The notes under the pieces are model-generated. The model was given only the letters and a program-made list of their open reading frames with translations, made no database searches and had not been told where the DNA came from. From positions 83,409,751 through 83,473,750 of the forward strand of contig CM017556.1 of NCBI GenBank assembly GCA_007844125.1: a DNA stretch of 64,000 nt, given 5' to 3'. The number at the start of each line of letters is the position of its first letter. Position 1 is the stretch's first letter. Source of the DNA: Sinonovacula constricta (Eukaryota > Mollusca > Bivalvia > Cardiida > Solecurtidae). Shown one piece after another: positions 33,431-46,566 of this stretch. Position numbers and translations under genes: made by a program.

Positions 33431-36400
33431 GCCATATCCTCGTAGAGAAAATGTTGTTTCATGCAAACATAAGGATAAAAGTATAATACACTAGTCATTA
33501 TTAGTTCATCATTTTTAAATATAACTTTTGCATGACATTTGGTAACTTTTATATAACTGTAAACATGTTTATATATAATAACTCTAAGACTTGCTGCTCT
33601 AGGCACGAATTATTCAGGCTTAGACAAAAAGTTATGGTCCGGATCAGCCAACTCCTGGCGCGGGTTGTCTGATCAGGATCTGCACGTTTTGCTGATGAGT
33701 CTGAACAATCTGTAGTGTTTAAAATGCATGAAGTTTTTTGCAATTGCATAGAAATGCCAGTACATTAAGTGCATAAGGTTGCAAGCTAAGCGTAAAGAAA
33801 TTTATTATTATTTATTTATTACTTAATTTGTCAGAGAAATTATGTTGATGATAATTGTTAACATAGTTTTTATGTATTTATTTATCTTCTAATTATTTAA
33901 ATGTTTTCGGTATATGTTTCTTAACATATTTTCGATTTTACCAGTTTCCACGTATAGACTTATATCTGTCTATCTTCAGAAAGGCAGTACTGTCAAAAAA
34001 TCTTTATTTATACAATACAAAATACTACATCTTATTGTAATATTTTTGTACAGGATATTTTCTAAAGCGATTTTGATTTTCGTTCAAAGATTGATAACAT
34101 TTTGTTTGTTTAACACTGGCCTATTATTTTACTTGTCATACCATTTGTTTTTTTTTTATCAAAAGCAGTGTTTCCATTTTTCTTTTTCACTCAGATCTAA
34201 AACGACATTTACTAAGATGTCGACGAACACAATTTAAACGTACATTGAACTGACAGTTTAAAACAATACCCCAAAAGTGAGAGAATCCTACAATTAAACA
34301 AAGAAAATTCGATCATCCTAACCTGAGATCCGCTCAAATTCGATACTTATCTGACAATGCAGATGTTGAAATCATAGGCGTTAGATATCTAACCTATGTA
34401 AAGACTGTAGGATAAGTAAGATTGTAAGCCACAAAAGAGACATGGTTTCTCGAAACCCACACATAGTTGCATCAACAAAGTGAACTAATATGCTGCCCCG
34501 AATTTTTTCTTGAATACTACAGCTGTGAATAAAATATACATCTTTTAGATTAACGACAAAAATGACCGGTGCATACAGCATGTCTATTTGATTTTTATTA
34601 TTGTTTAAATTAAATTTTAAAATGAGGCGATGAGATCCGTATTAGAATTGCTTTACTAGTCCTTACTCCAATTATCGAAGTGAAAACAGCGGCATACAAA
34701 CCAGCTTCACCAACTGGTACCCCTCGAAAAAATCTAAGTTACACGTTTGCTCTGAATAAATATCCTTTGTAAAATACAATTTATACGAGCAACAAAGCAG
34801 AAAACATTAAAAAAATAAGCATTCATGTGCCACAGTTAATTGAAAACAACTGGGGGTAAAAGTCCCCTCAATTTATTGAATGCTCCAAGAGCGATTACTC
34901 AAAGAGAAAATGTATTTTTGATGATAAGATTAAACGAGTAATTCCTCTTATTTACAACGAAGAGGGAGGTAACTCGTAGCAATTACGGTGTCTTTAAAGA
35001 GACTTCTCTATTTTGAGTATGCATAAATTTGCTGGCGTACAGTTAATAAAATGATACTAGAGTCTGAGTTAGTGTTAAAATGCATATGTATTTCAAATTT
35101 AGTCACTAGTAATGCATTTACATCAGATTACCTCCGAATAAGAGATGGAAAAAGTAATAGATGATTTCAAACTCGTCAGTAGCAATGCAGTATATACACA
35201 CTCGTTTTCCCAGCCATACAGATATTGCTTGAAATATTGACCAATGGACTTTTATTAGTAAATGTAGGGTGTGCGGTGACTCGAATACAGGTTAAGTATT
35301 ACTGCTGTATAAGTTGATTTTCTATGTCCGTGTACATTAATATGTATGTTGAGGTTATATTAATTGTAGGACACTAAGAGGTATTTTGATTTTTCAATCA
35401 ATTAAATATATAAAATACAAATTGTTTTATTTTTTTATTTTTCACCATTTCCTGTTTTGATGACTCCGTTCCCATGCACAGAGACCCACATTTATTAAAC
35501 ATGAGGAATACTAAAACATATGAAACTTCTAAACCGAAAATGAAGCCATGTATAACACAACCTATATAGTCATATAAAACGAAGACATCCAGACAACATA
35601 ATGTTACCTAAAAAAATTAAGGTTTTGGGTTATATCTATCAAAACCGTTTTGCTATTAACAATGTTATTCGTTTCATTATGTTCCTTTACTGTATTTACG
35701 TCTCCATAACTGTTTTTTCCTCCATAATTGTACATTTATTTGTTTAGGCAAACCCATATGTATTGAAGGTGTAAACTTATGTGTGATACGTTATACCTTC
35801 ATCCTATTTTCTAAGATTCTAATTGATAGAGACCATCAGTGCCACCCAGTTGGCGTCAGAACAGGAAACAGAAAAAGACAAAAGAGTCCCTTTTTCTGCT
35901 GACGAATTCTGATTAAAAGTTGAATTAAGAAGACTCATTAAATGGCATTTTTGTACAAAGTATGTGTAAATCAGTAAGTAAATGTCAGTTTTGATGGAAG
36001 TTTAATGATAGATTGCTGCAAATCAGCTATTGAACAGGGATGTCTTTGGCCTGTTTACTGCCGAGATTATTAACCTGTCAAGTCACCGGATATACTTTTG
36101 AAATTATTGGCCTAGACTACTGGTCAACGTGCAATTTCTTGCGGCAAGAAAATGTCGCAATATGTAGTATTACAAAGTTAAGGTAAGATTTTTATGTTCG
36201 GGAAGTAAACAAAAATGTTCTGTTCACTGATGCTTATATGAAACATATAGTGAAAATAAACTGTGTTATTAGGCCGGTTGAATTGTACCATATAAACAAC
36301 GCTGTCGTGATTTAGCAAAATTACAAGCTCGCTGATCGCAACTCATTTGGAAAAGTGTACTTACCGGTACAAAGTATTTTATATACAAATGCATGGTATC

Positions 36401-37430
36401 AAACATCTTTCTTGGTGAATAGAAAATCAACTTCTCGAAGGTAATTTTATTAAGGGTTCTTTAAGTTACACAACTCTAAATACACCAATTAAATGGTAAA
36501 ATATTAAAGCATAGGACAGGCACACACTAGCTGGTCATGTCAACTGGTATTTGTGCTGTTTAAAAAAAACAAAAAAAAAACATATTTTTTCTGGGCATGT
36601 ATCCAGAAACAAACCTCTTTTTTTGGCCTTATTTTAATTTTACTATTTACATTTGGAAAGATTTTACATTTTACAAAGAAATCTTAAGTTGGAATACTAG
36701 TTGAAATCGTAAAGTTAACTCTTTTACCTTCACGAAGTTTATGATGTTATAACTATATTATTCACACATGTCGTAAAAGAGAACAACAGAGAAATGTAAA
36801 TGTCACAAACGATCATTATATTTAAAAAAGCAGTATACATGTAAGTGTTAAAAGCACAAATAGATTTCCTTTACATTTCATGTTTATATACACTACATAA
36901 GAGATTTCATTAATTTTCAGGACTCTCTATTCGCTTCTGTTCATTTCTCTCTATTTACCTATATACCTAAATATGTTTATTATTACCAGTTATATAAAGA
37001 CATTTAGTTATTCTTCGGTGCAATTTGCTGAATTATGAATATCCAGATCTGTATGAACCTTTCATTGAGAGTCTAAATAGTGGCATAATGTGTTATTTGA
37101 CCTCAAATATAACAAGTCTGAAGATCATGTAGTATTGTAGAAAATTATGAAAATTGGGATAGGAAATCATAAGTGTCTTTATAATGGCTTTCGGGTTCAA
37201 TACATGTAGGTTGTGCTAATTTAATTATTCTATTTTACTGTTCATAATCGACAGTTTGTGATAATAAATATTACGAAATAGGATTTATTTTGTTGCTTTC
37301 AATGGATATCATTGTCAACATACGATGTACTCAGTCGAATTGACCTGATTCTCAAATGAAACAGTCAGTTTTTTGTGATAGTATGGCTCTTTGTGATATA
37401 TATAATTTCATGATATAAATAGGACTATGT
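33430..37430. other. Intergenic between copy A flank and relic B, no gene seen
   Basis: Only AT-rich spacer and a palindromic patch at about 33,640-33,690 (GGATCAGCCAACTCC facing GGGTTGTCTGATC), which looks like a fragment of a dispersed DNA element. The 107-codon ORF at 33,914-34,237 is rich in Phe, Leu and Ile, as expected of AT-rich noise. Confidence 0.45.
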
Positions 37431-38577
37431 AATTTTAGTAAAACACAATGTCCTCGTTTCTCTTCATCCACCACTGACTATATCCGCTGGACGATTTTAA
37501 TTCTGTCACGACGAAGCTAAATTTAACAAAAAAACATGGAGGAGGTGAAAGATGTGTTAACCGATGTAGGGCTTGACCAGTATGCTGAAAAGTTTGAAGA
37601 GGAAGAATGGGATGATATTGATACTGTGCTGTCAATGTCAGAAGATTAAAATGCCATTGATAAGCTAGATCATGTTAGAAAACCTTTATTTAAACTTCAA
37701 AAAACATCCAAGAGAAAAGCCAGACAGACGCCGAAAAAGAAAGACGTTATTGGAAAATTCAACTGAAACAATCATCGTGTCAAGCAAGATGCCATCTGAT
37801 TCAGGGTACCTTAGTAAGACTGCATTCTCTATATGCAGAATGAAACATTGTGAGTCACCAAAAGGTCCGTCTGAGACAGACAAAGAACAATGAAAGTCAG
37901 CGAGTATAACTTACAACTCAAAACCTATGGATGTCAACACGTCTGATGAAAAAAGACCACTTGACAACCTCTCCAGATTGCAAAACTAACACTACCCTTA
38001 ACATTGATAAAATAAAGGAAAACATAACGAATGAAGCCTTCCAGTAGAAATGCTACAGATTTACCAGACAGTGTCAACAGTCTATTACGGTTGTAAGCAG
38101 TCTTTAAAGTTAAATATATTTGTCTGGGTAGTCAGGTCACTATGTGTAGACATTTTCAGACATAATGTCGGTATTTAAATTCAATTTGACAGAAAGCCTT
38201 GACATCCAAAACTCACTTTATAACAAGGTTTGAGGACAGTATCTTAATGTGAAGTTATGATTAAACGTCAAGGAACGACAACAATGTTCACACACTTTTA
38301 AACACGCTAACACGCACCCTAAAATGTTTACACAGCCAGATTGTTTATTAGCAAAATGTGTATCCGTTTTTCGGTTGTTTTATATATAACGTAAACTGAA
38401 GACTCCAGTACAGAACCAACCAGTTCACAGATGTATGATGCTTCTTTACTTTCATGAAAACAAAAACAAACATAATCTAAATTAAAATTTGCTTTGGGAA
38501 TTAAATAAGTGATCATCGTAATTATTTTAAGGCCAAACTTAAACAAATAGTAGGTACTAAAAACTTAAACTGAACTG

Positions 38578-38634
<57 letters not shown>
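38578..38634. repeat. (CAT)n trinucleotide microsatellite
   Basis: Nineteen near-perfect CAT/ATC units in the relic B intron between the SAM exon and exon 3. Confidence 0.97.
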
Positions 38635-38636
<2 letters not shown>

Positions 38637-38789
38637 ACAGCAACAACAACTTTAAAACGAATACATATCAAGAGACTCATTATTTTTTTTTTAATTTCAC
38701 TTCAGAAATCAAGACCAGCAGCAAACAACGGGGCTTCTAACCGAGTCTAAGGTTCAACCAGACATCAATATTCAAGACAGGACTTCATA

Positions 38790-39700
38790 AACTAAGAAAT
38801 TTCCACCAATTTCATTAATGCTTTTGTGAATGTAGCTTGAGACATTTTCTAAATTCTAAGGTAATAATTTAGATTTAGGTGAGTTTCTTATTTATTTGAA
38901 ACAACAACAACAGTAACAAAGCGTACTAATAAATAGGACCTCTACTTCTAGTTACTTTATCACACAACATGAGCATCAGTTATAACGAAATATGTTTAAT
39001 GTACCACTAACCAGAGAGAGAGGGAAGCCTTGCTTTGATTAAGATGGTTAAAGTCTAAATATTAACCACGTAATCGATTAAAATTCGCTGAAATTGAGAA
39101 AAATGGATTCCTGTCGACATCTTTGATGCAAAGACATGATAAGTACAACAACAACAGCCCAGTCACACATTTCTGACGCATTCTACTTCATCGCGGACGC
39201 TAATAATCATATTGTTACTGCTGATAAACAATAATCGCAATCCATTAAGAGATAATGAACCCCACTCGCAATCGATTGAAAGTTGATTAATAACACTGCT
39301 AATCGCTTCAGAGCTGAGAGATAAAAAACGTCACTGATAGGAGATGTTATGTTGTACAACTCGTACAAATAAAGGAACAATTAAGTGGTATAAAAAAACA
39401 TCGAAACAAAATAAAAGTAGCTTTACACAACTTTGCACAATATGGTTGTGCAGTATTGCAATATGAAGACTTTACTACATATTTATTCGTATTTGGATAC
39501 TGTTAAGTAACCAGTAATTAATCTTAGTAAATTATTTTCAATTTCAAATGCACATAATAATAAAACGTTTGCTAGACTAGACATATTGCTTCACAATTAT
39601 CTAAGTGCCTATTTTGAGTATTATATCTATTCAAAACGACTGACTCACCAACATGATTTTATATTATTGTTACAGATTTATTCTTTAGATCTAATCCTCA
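38790..39700. other. Relic B intron, no gene seen
   Basis: No coding or repeat element recognised. Exon 4 of relic B was not found in this stretch. Confidence 0.4.
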
Positions 39701-40179
39701 GATTAAAACTCACAATATCCGTATGGTTTGTTGTATTATTTTATGTAAAATAATAACGATCTGCATGTTGACACTGAAGCGAAATACACATTGGAGGATA
39801 GATACTCGGTCATCATTGTTGGCCATCCGGGCGATGGGAAAACATGGATGGATCATCAGCTGGCCTTTGAATATAGTAATCAAGGATACGAAACTGTAAT
39901 AATTACATGCGCTGATGATTAGAAAAGGAATATTGGAGGCAGAGATTCGTGTAAGCAAACCGCATTTTTTGAAGACATAGACTATATATTTGGTTCGATA
40001 AACCTGGATGATATTGTCTAAAAATGCAATTTTAAATCAAGAAGACAACGTGCGTGGCCTGAAATAAGAAATAAACTGTCGTTTTACATATTTACATGCA
40101 TATTTATGTATGATTACTGGCTTTAACTCTACATGTACACATATTCTTTTCCATTTTGTTTGTTTTGTTAAGTACAGCT

Positions 40180-40590
40180 CGGCAACACACTCATGGTCAT
40201 TATAGCGACGTCCATCTATTAATGTTAGGAAAATCCTGGCAAAAGTTTGGGCACAACCAGTGGCTCACCGCAGATCAGCTAGAAAACCTGACCATACGAA
40301 AGTTTTTAGTCCGACCGGAACTCAAACCCACACGGTGACGAATTATAGAGTCAGAGAAGTAGCAAGTCGCCGATTCTACCATTTAGACCATTAGACCACG
40401 GGCGTTCACTCGCACTAATACAATTAGTGTCGTATTTGCAATACTGGTGGAGGCAGATACGAGACAAATGTTTAGGGAAATACACTGGCGGACTGTAGGT
40501 TAACATGAACACCTCCAGACTTGAATGTTTTCGCCTAGACTGGGACTCGAACTCAAGGGTTAGACTGTCTGCGCTCGGCAACGGGCGCCC
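40180..40590 (-). mobile_element. Two tRNA-derived SINEs in a row (minus strand)
   Basis: On the minus strand, about 40,400-40,180 has a tRNA-like head (GTGGTCTAATGGTC ... GTGTGGGTTTGAGTTCCGG) and the tail body with GACGTCGCTATAATGACCAT. About 40,590-40,430 has a second head (box B-like TTGAGTTCGAGTCCCAG) and a CTGCCTCCACCAGTATTGC tail. They start about 150 bp after the homology of relic B ends. Confidence 0.6.
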
Positions 40591-40829
40591 CTTATTTGCT
40601 TGTGAATACTTTGAATGGAATGTCATAAATGACTCTCATACTAATACATCAAGGAAAGGAAACAGAACAAGTACCTGGTACTCGATGTGGTACTCGATCA
40701 TGCTGGTTTGTTCTGTCTTTGTCCGCCATATGAAGTACCCAAGTGGATACCGATTTTTGTTTGGTCCTGAAAGTATCAACAACATACAATATACCGAAGA
40801 CTGAGTTGTCACATGTTTACAGAGTTGCA

Positions 40830-41980
40830 TTTTAACAAGCGTATCATTTTGTTATCATTTCAGTCATTTACTTGAAGTAATGTGCACGTTAATCAATACT
40901 TTCGTCATTTCATGCATTCCGATTTCTTTTATTATAAATTGTTTGCTATCAGTCAAACAATTTTACGAAATTGAACATACTTAATAAACATAATAATTGA
41001 TATGTCTATGGTTTGTTCTTCTACTAAATATAACTAGGACCCTGTATGAAACAGCGAACTGGTTTCTGCTATTTAATTTAAAGAGTTAATTCAATGTAAC
41101 ATTCATTTACACTTATCATTAATATTTTTTAAATATTAAATGTGTGCAAACTATGTTTATTGTTTTTGTTTTTGCTTTGTTTCACTTTAATTTAAGCCCA
41201 ATAAATAGTTGCAAAGGAAGAAATATGTTACATTTACTTCGTTAAAATACATGGCGTGTTTAAATAGAGATAAAAGGCATACAAACCCTTTTGGAAATAA
41301 AGTAAAAAAAAATTAATTGTGCCGTTGTAGGAAGCAAATCAGCAATCCCGCCGATACATAAATGCGTTCGACTAACCAAAGACGCTAAGCGCTTGGTGTA
41401 CCTATTCGACTAACCAACATATAATAATATATTATACAAACTTTCCCTGCGTAGTTATTAATAGACACGTGACACTGACCGACTTTATATGCATAACTAT
41501 TCATCAGGTTTGAAAAATGACATTGAACATTTTTTTTTAGTGAGTAAATATAACTATCTGATTTAAAGTGAACTGATTTAAACGTCGCTTGTAGTATCAA
41601 ACGTACTGATCCACGTTTTGAAATTAACAAACATGTAACCTACAACATCGGTTAGATCAAAATCTAGTCTAGATTATATCACAATTAATGTACGTTCTAT
41701 TTCGTTTCACATAAACTTTTAACATGATTACTTGGGACATACATGACAAAAAGCATTGTATTTATTCTGTAAACCTGTATGACGAATTGTTTGTATGGTA
41801 AACGTTGATTCACGCGTGTTAAGAACTTTGTATTCAATCTTATTCTACTCAAATGCGTAAAATATGAAGATTATGTACTCACAAAATAACGAATTAATCC
41901 TACCTCTAGTTCCTCATCTAACCTTGTTTGTTATCGCTTCTGATAAGACAAAAACATTAAATATTAAATACGACAGTCTA
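40830..41980. other. Intergenic, no gene seen
   Basis: AT-rich; nothing recognised before the TFIP11-5'-like duplicate begins at about 42,000. Confidence 0.4.
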
Positions 41981-41999
41981 AGCCATGCAGTGGAGGGTA

Positions 42000-42340
42000 A
42001 AGTAAACATACTCGGTAAAAGTGGTGTCATTTTAATGGTGAATTTTCCCAATGTCATAATGCCATAACCCCTGTTTAGCATACAACGCCATAAAGATTGG
42101 TAACTTTGGTATATGTAGTACTGTGTTGTATTGTCTACTTAAACATTGAAAATACTGACATAATAACAAAAAATCATCGGCCCAAGTGTAAATGAAACAG
42201 GTCTAACAATCTTAAATGCAGCTCAATGTTGTTGCTGGATAGTCTAGAGTTGTCTCAACTTCAGTCGGCACTTCTCGACGATGACTGCGTGTGAGGTAAT
42301 TATCCGAGTAAGTCCGATAGATAGTGATGTTTTCGTCCCA
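42000..42340 (-). pseudogene. Duplicate of the TFIP11 promoter and first exon region
   Basis: Matches 8,510-8,960: AATTTTCCCAATGTC, TAGCATACAACGCC, TGTTGTATTGTCTACTT, TTGTTGCTGGATAG, TTCTCGACGATGACTGC and ATTATCCGAGTAAGTCCGAT in the same order. The splice donor has changed from GTAAGT to GTCAGT. No TFIP11 coding exon follows it toward the left, so it is a promoter fragment carried with the duplicated block. It could still start transcription to the left; nothing in the sequence settles that. Confidence 0.8.
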
Positions 42341-42799
42341 AATTAATCTGTACTCAGTCCTGATAGTGACCCAATCTGACTTTATTGTAAATCTTCATCG
42401 AGGTCTTATTCTGAGTTGGACAATAGTCGGCAAGTAAGGTTATCGGACGTTAGAAATTGATTTGTTATTTCGTTTATTTTGGGTGTTATTAGTTACATCA
42501 CCAGTACAGTGTCAGTTATGCATTTCATTACACATATCTTTCAATTGCGGTCGGTTGAAACACTTAAAAGGAAACATAAAACACCACAAAAGAAACCCCA
42601 AACACCTCCAATGACCCAAAAGAACTAATAAGGCCCTACAGAACTAACCTCTGACACACATTGAAAATAAATTTCAATTGTTTTTCTAATCTGATGAGTC
42701 TAATAAACCTCTCTTTCTAAGTTTCCTTAAACAGGGCATACATCGAAATCACTCTTGTCAGCTACCGAATTATGAACGACTAGATATATATATATATAT

Positions 42800-43012
42800 A
42801 TTGGACCTGGTGGCACAATCGGTAGAGCGTCGGCTCCAGGTACGGGAGAATCCGGGTTCGATCCTGGGCCGCGACATACCAAAGTCGTTAAAATGGTAGT
42901 GGCATAGCTCCCTTGCTAAGGCTCCAGCAAATGTAGATGTAGTTCCACGACCGGATGGCCCGGTGTCAGGATAATGTTACTGGGTGTGGTATCATGCCAT
43001 GTGTTGTCTATA
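42800..43012 (+). mobile_element. tRNA-derived SINE with good box A and box B
   Basis: Box A TGGCACAATCGG at about 42,810 and box B GGGTTCGATCCTGGG at about 42,853, then a body with GTGGCATAGCTCCC, CCACGACCGGATGG and a GGTATCATGCC tail. It is preceded by a short (AT)n. The ends of the tRNA-like part do not pair as an acceptor stem, so this is a SINE and not a tRNA gene. Confidence 0.8.
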
Positions 43013-43014
43013 TC

Positions 43015-43215
43015 TGCTTCAAGTGGGTGTGGGGGTAGGAATCAAGATCCACTCAACTTAATCGTAGTTAATACTAGATATATACACAGTTAAGGACCCT
43101 AGCTTCGACCTAAGCAGTCAAAAGACAAAATTTACTCTTAAAGTTTAGTATTTTAAGCTTACATGTATTTGCTTTCACAACTCTACTCTTATCCTGGTTG
43201 GTGTATTTGTGTGTG
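43015..43215 (+). repeat. Dispersed repeat R2, copy 1
   Basis: Shares AATCAAGATCCA, TTCAACTT-like, ATATACACAG, GGACC, CTTCGACCT, AGACAAAATT and TTAGTATTTTAAGCTTACAT with 63,365-63,600. The second copy contains a long (AT)n exactly where this one has ATATATA, so the microsatellite grew inside the element. Confidence 0.75.
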
Positions 43216-43219
43216 TGGG

Positions 43220-44160
43220 GAAGGGATGCATCCCCCACCCATCCCTTGATCCATCCCTACTGTGGTAAATATATATTCATTGGATATTTTAAAGTTAATG
43301 TAGAGAACATTAGAACTGTTGAGATGGAAAGGAGAAATAACTACAATCAGACTATTGTAATATGTAGTATGTACGTTTTTTATTGTTTATTCTTACATTG
43401 TTCTGAATCAGTCGTGAATTTATCACTGTCAATTAATGTTTATGTTGAATTGTTTCAATGCCATTTATCTTTTGCTCGTTCTGATTGTTTCAATTGGATT
43501 TGAAAACGCCGATTATGACTTAGTGCACCTGTATTTTCTTTCCACATTCACATCTTTTTTGCACTGTTACATTTGACTCTTTTCGAAGTTATCTGTAGCA
43601 GTTGTCTGCAATAACAACGCGATAAATGAGTGACAGTACCTTATACTGGTGAGTGGGAAAGAGAAATGTGTATTTTGTACTTTTTGTAAATGTAAATGTA
43701 TTGATAATGTGTTAAATACTATTTAATGACGTTATTCATCGAATTGTTATTAATGTACTTACTGTATTTCAGATCACGAGGCTAGTTGAGGCTTCTTAAT
43801 TTACTTAGTGACACAATAAACAATTTAAGTGAATCAACGAACCCGACTGGTTGTTTTGTTTAAAAAAAAGAAAGGAGAGCCTCAAAGAAGAAAGACTGAC
43901 AAAACCTCTGCCTTGTTCAGTTGAAAAATCTAGAAAGACTTAATGTTAGAGTTCATCCTAGATCAAGTGTCGTGCTCGCTGAAGTCCATAAAATGTGTAC
44001 AAACTAAACTGTATGATTTTTCCGAGTAAGTGTAGACACAGTAACTTGTCAAGATGAAACTTTATATGTTGAGTCTTGGATCCAGGTCAAACCTTTTACT
44101 TAATCAGGTGTTGCTGTAATTGTTTTGTTCAATATGAAATAGTAACAAAATAACCATATA
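43220..44160. other. Spacer before copy C promoter block, no gene seen
   Basis: No gene or repeat recognised; the 101-codon ORF at 43,198-43,503 has no domain features. Confidence 0.4.
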
Positions 44161-44169
44161 TGCTACACA

Positions 44170-44803
44170 AATTGTTTATTGAAGAATTATTCTCAAAACG
44201 AAAAACTACGATTCCGTAAGTAGCTTTGCAGCAGATACATCCGAGGGAAGACGTATCGAGGACGGAATAACGTGATAAGTTCAATTTACTGTTAATTGAT
44301 TTGTAAACAGCAGTTGTGACTAAGCATGCTTTAGACGGTAACTTTAATAGGTTGCGTCTTATAAACTAGAGGTCAGAACTGCAGATATACGCCACATATG
44401 GCCTTCGAAGTGAAACGCAAGAACATAACAGAAAACACGGCATTCTATACATGTACAACTGAACAACAACAATGCAATTGCAATATCAGGTCTCGAATAT
44501 TTAGCAATAATTTAGCGGTGAATGTCATTCAGGTAACAATCACTTCGACAGTTTTACATGTGCAGACGACATGTTTAGGCACTACAGTAAATGTACATAC
44601 CCAATGAGTTGATAGACATTGGCTGGGTTATGTTATGCACCCGAAGAGATCCGACTACATCCAAGTTTCGATTGCATCAGCTACGAAAATATCCTGTAGA
44701 CATGCGCAATGTAAACGGCCATTTTGTTTTCGCCATTCAATCTTTCATTTATCTTAATTGAGACTTAAACGCAGTAAAATAGAAGAGTGAGCGTAAAACA
44801 AAG
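44170..44803 (+). promoter_or_regulatory. Promoter region and non-coding exon 1 of copy C
   Basis: Counterpart of 15,120-16,120. It keeps the GACGTATCGAGGACGGAATA, GAGATCCGACTAC and GTAGACATGCGCAA blocks and the exon 1 end (AAAACAAAG then GTAAGTGAC, GT at 44,804). It is shorter than A by several hundred bp. Because the donor, the acceptor at 46,471-46,472, the upstream ORF and the SAM exon are all preserved, a spliced transcript from this copy remains possible. Confidence 0.5.
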
Positions 44804-46481
44804 GTAAGTGACTTGTCAATTTAGAGCTACTTGTTCCTTATTCTATTCCCGCGGGAAAAAACAAACATGTTTTAGCTTCATAACATTATACCAGGAGTAT
44901 TAACACGTTTTCCTAAAGGAAACACTATCAGTAAGTACATGCCCGTTTTGTAAGCAAATATATGTGGTCCTATTTGCATTCCAGCTACAATTGGCACAGT
45001 TGTAAATCATCGTGCTTGCAATCCTATGTTTATCGTTTCAAGTCACAATATGAATTATTTTGTTTATATTTTAAGAAAGTAGCACGAAAATCTTTTTCAC
45101 TCATTTGATTGTGTATATATGCCATAGTTAGATTAGCAAATCAACGCGTTTTCCAATCAGTAATAAAAATATACATTCCATTCAGCTGTTATATATTATG
45201 AGACACTTTCCACACAATCACTTTTGTTTTCACAGGATTTCAATCTCCTAGTTGCCCATTTTTTTCATTTTGAGGTGTGGGAGACGGGGGTGGGGGCTAG
45301 ACAGAGCTACAGAAATGCGTATTAAAACTGAGTTTTTATTGTTAGTTATACATGTATATAAATTGGTTTTGGACTGTTTAGCATTTTGTACAATTCTTCT
45401 CCTTATTGTTACTTTGACTGTTTCTGTTCATCCTTAACTCAATTGCTCACAAACAGTATAAAATACAAATCGCTATTTTCCTTTTTGTTGTAACCACTAC
45501 TCAAGCCGTTTTTATTATTTTTATTACGCTTATTGTATTAGCCCGTTTTTTAAAACAAAATTGACCACCATTTTAGAAGAGTTTCTTATATACCATTCAA
45601 TTTGACAAAAGCAGTAGAATCTATGTGTTGTTTTGTTTACCCTCGCCTTTCACATTTAGGCATATAGCAGGCATCACGTGTTTCGAACTAGGAAGCATAG
45701 TACCTTAGGGATTTATCCACACATGGAATGTTAAATAATTAAACAAACATAATCCCGAAGTTATATTTTGCCTGAAAAGGGCATAATTTGTCCAGTGCAT
45801 AATGTCAACATTATTACAATAACTCTCTCTTTACTTGGAACATGGGTACCTTTCGACGTGAAGAACAGTAATCCAATTTATTTAAATTTTGATTTTGAAC
45901 TATTCACATTATTTGGTAAATGAAGTATAGCCTAAGTGTGGAGATTTTCTTCACACTTGAAGCATACGACACATTTTGAAGTGTTCCTTGAACTATTCAC
46001 GCTCCTTTGTTTGATATGCTAAAACTGAAAGGTTCCAAGGGCCACCCATCTATTTTTTCTTTCTTACAAACCATATAAATGTATTTTGAATTGTATATTT
46101 GATATGTTCCATTTGCGTAATATTACGCGAGCAAATTTTTCTAGTTGACAGTCTTACCATTAGTTTCATGTTTTGTTTTTTAACAAACTGTTAATGTCCT
46201 AGATTTGAAATCAATATAATCCTTTTCTGTTTTCAATGCGCATATATTTAAACCCCCAGCATCGCTTTTGTTTAAGTGACATGTCAATGATATTTAGCTG
46301 ATTATCTACATCGCTGTAAATATAAGAAGTGTAATTAAAGTGTACAGATATTGACAATTGTACTCTTTTATTACACAAGTGAAAACAGTGGGCTAATATT
46401 AAAAATCTGATTCAATTAATATGGCATCTCCAGAATTGTTATATTTATCAGTAGTTGTACTTTTATTTTTAGTGATACACA

Positions 46482-46559
46482 ATGTCCTCGTATCTGCTCA
46501 TCCATCACCGACTTCATCCGCTGGATGACTTCGATTCTGTTATGACGACAATCATATAA
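46482..46559 (+). CDS. Conserved upstream ORF in the 5' leader of copy C
   Basis: ATG TCC TCG onward, 25 codons plus TAA, ending 7 nt before the SAM start at 46,567. It encodes the same first 22 residues as the copy A upstream ORF; only codons 23 and 24 differ in amino acid. It opens 9 nt after the acceptor AG. See the copy A entry for interpretation. Confidence 0.65.
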   Translation: MSSYLLIHHRLHPLDDFDSVMTTII

Positions 46560-46566
46560 AAAGAAC

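Larger units (their letters stand above)
37439..40025 (+). pseudogene. Relic B of the SAM-nSTAND3-ankyrin gene
   Basis: An old copy in the same orientation as A and C. The leader acceptor (TTTTAG, 37,437-37,438), upstream ORF and SAM start (37,536) are recognisable. The upstream ORF stops at codon 10, and the SAM frame stops at TAA 37,647-37,649 after MSED. The linker exon is frame-broken but keeps a GTAAGCAG donor near 38,094. Exon 3 is recognisable at 38,711-38,780 without a GT donor. Part of the ATPase exon is at 39,755-40,020 with an intact Walker A-like GHPGDGKTW, an in-frame TAG after ADD (39,918-39,920), a small insertion at the Walker B region, and then the homology ends. The ankyrin part is missing. 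It cannot encode the full protein. Confidence 0.88.

Noticed and set aside
33914..34237. 107-codon hydrophobic ORF
   Set aside because: Composition is that of AT-rich random sequence; no conserved motif, neighbour or signal supports it.
40505..40804. 99-codon ORF after relic B
   Set aside because: Its first part is the antisense of a tRNA-derived SINE and the rest has no recognisable domain.
42803..42876. tRNA gene
   Set aside because: Box A and box B are good, but the 5' and 3' ends do not form an acceptor stem and a SINE body follows directly.
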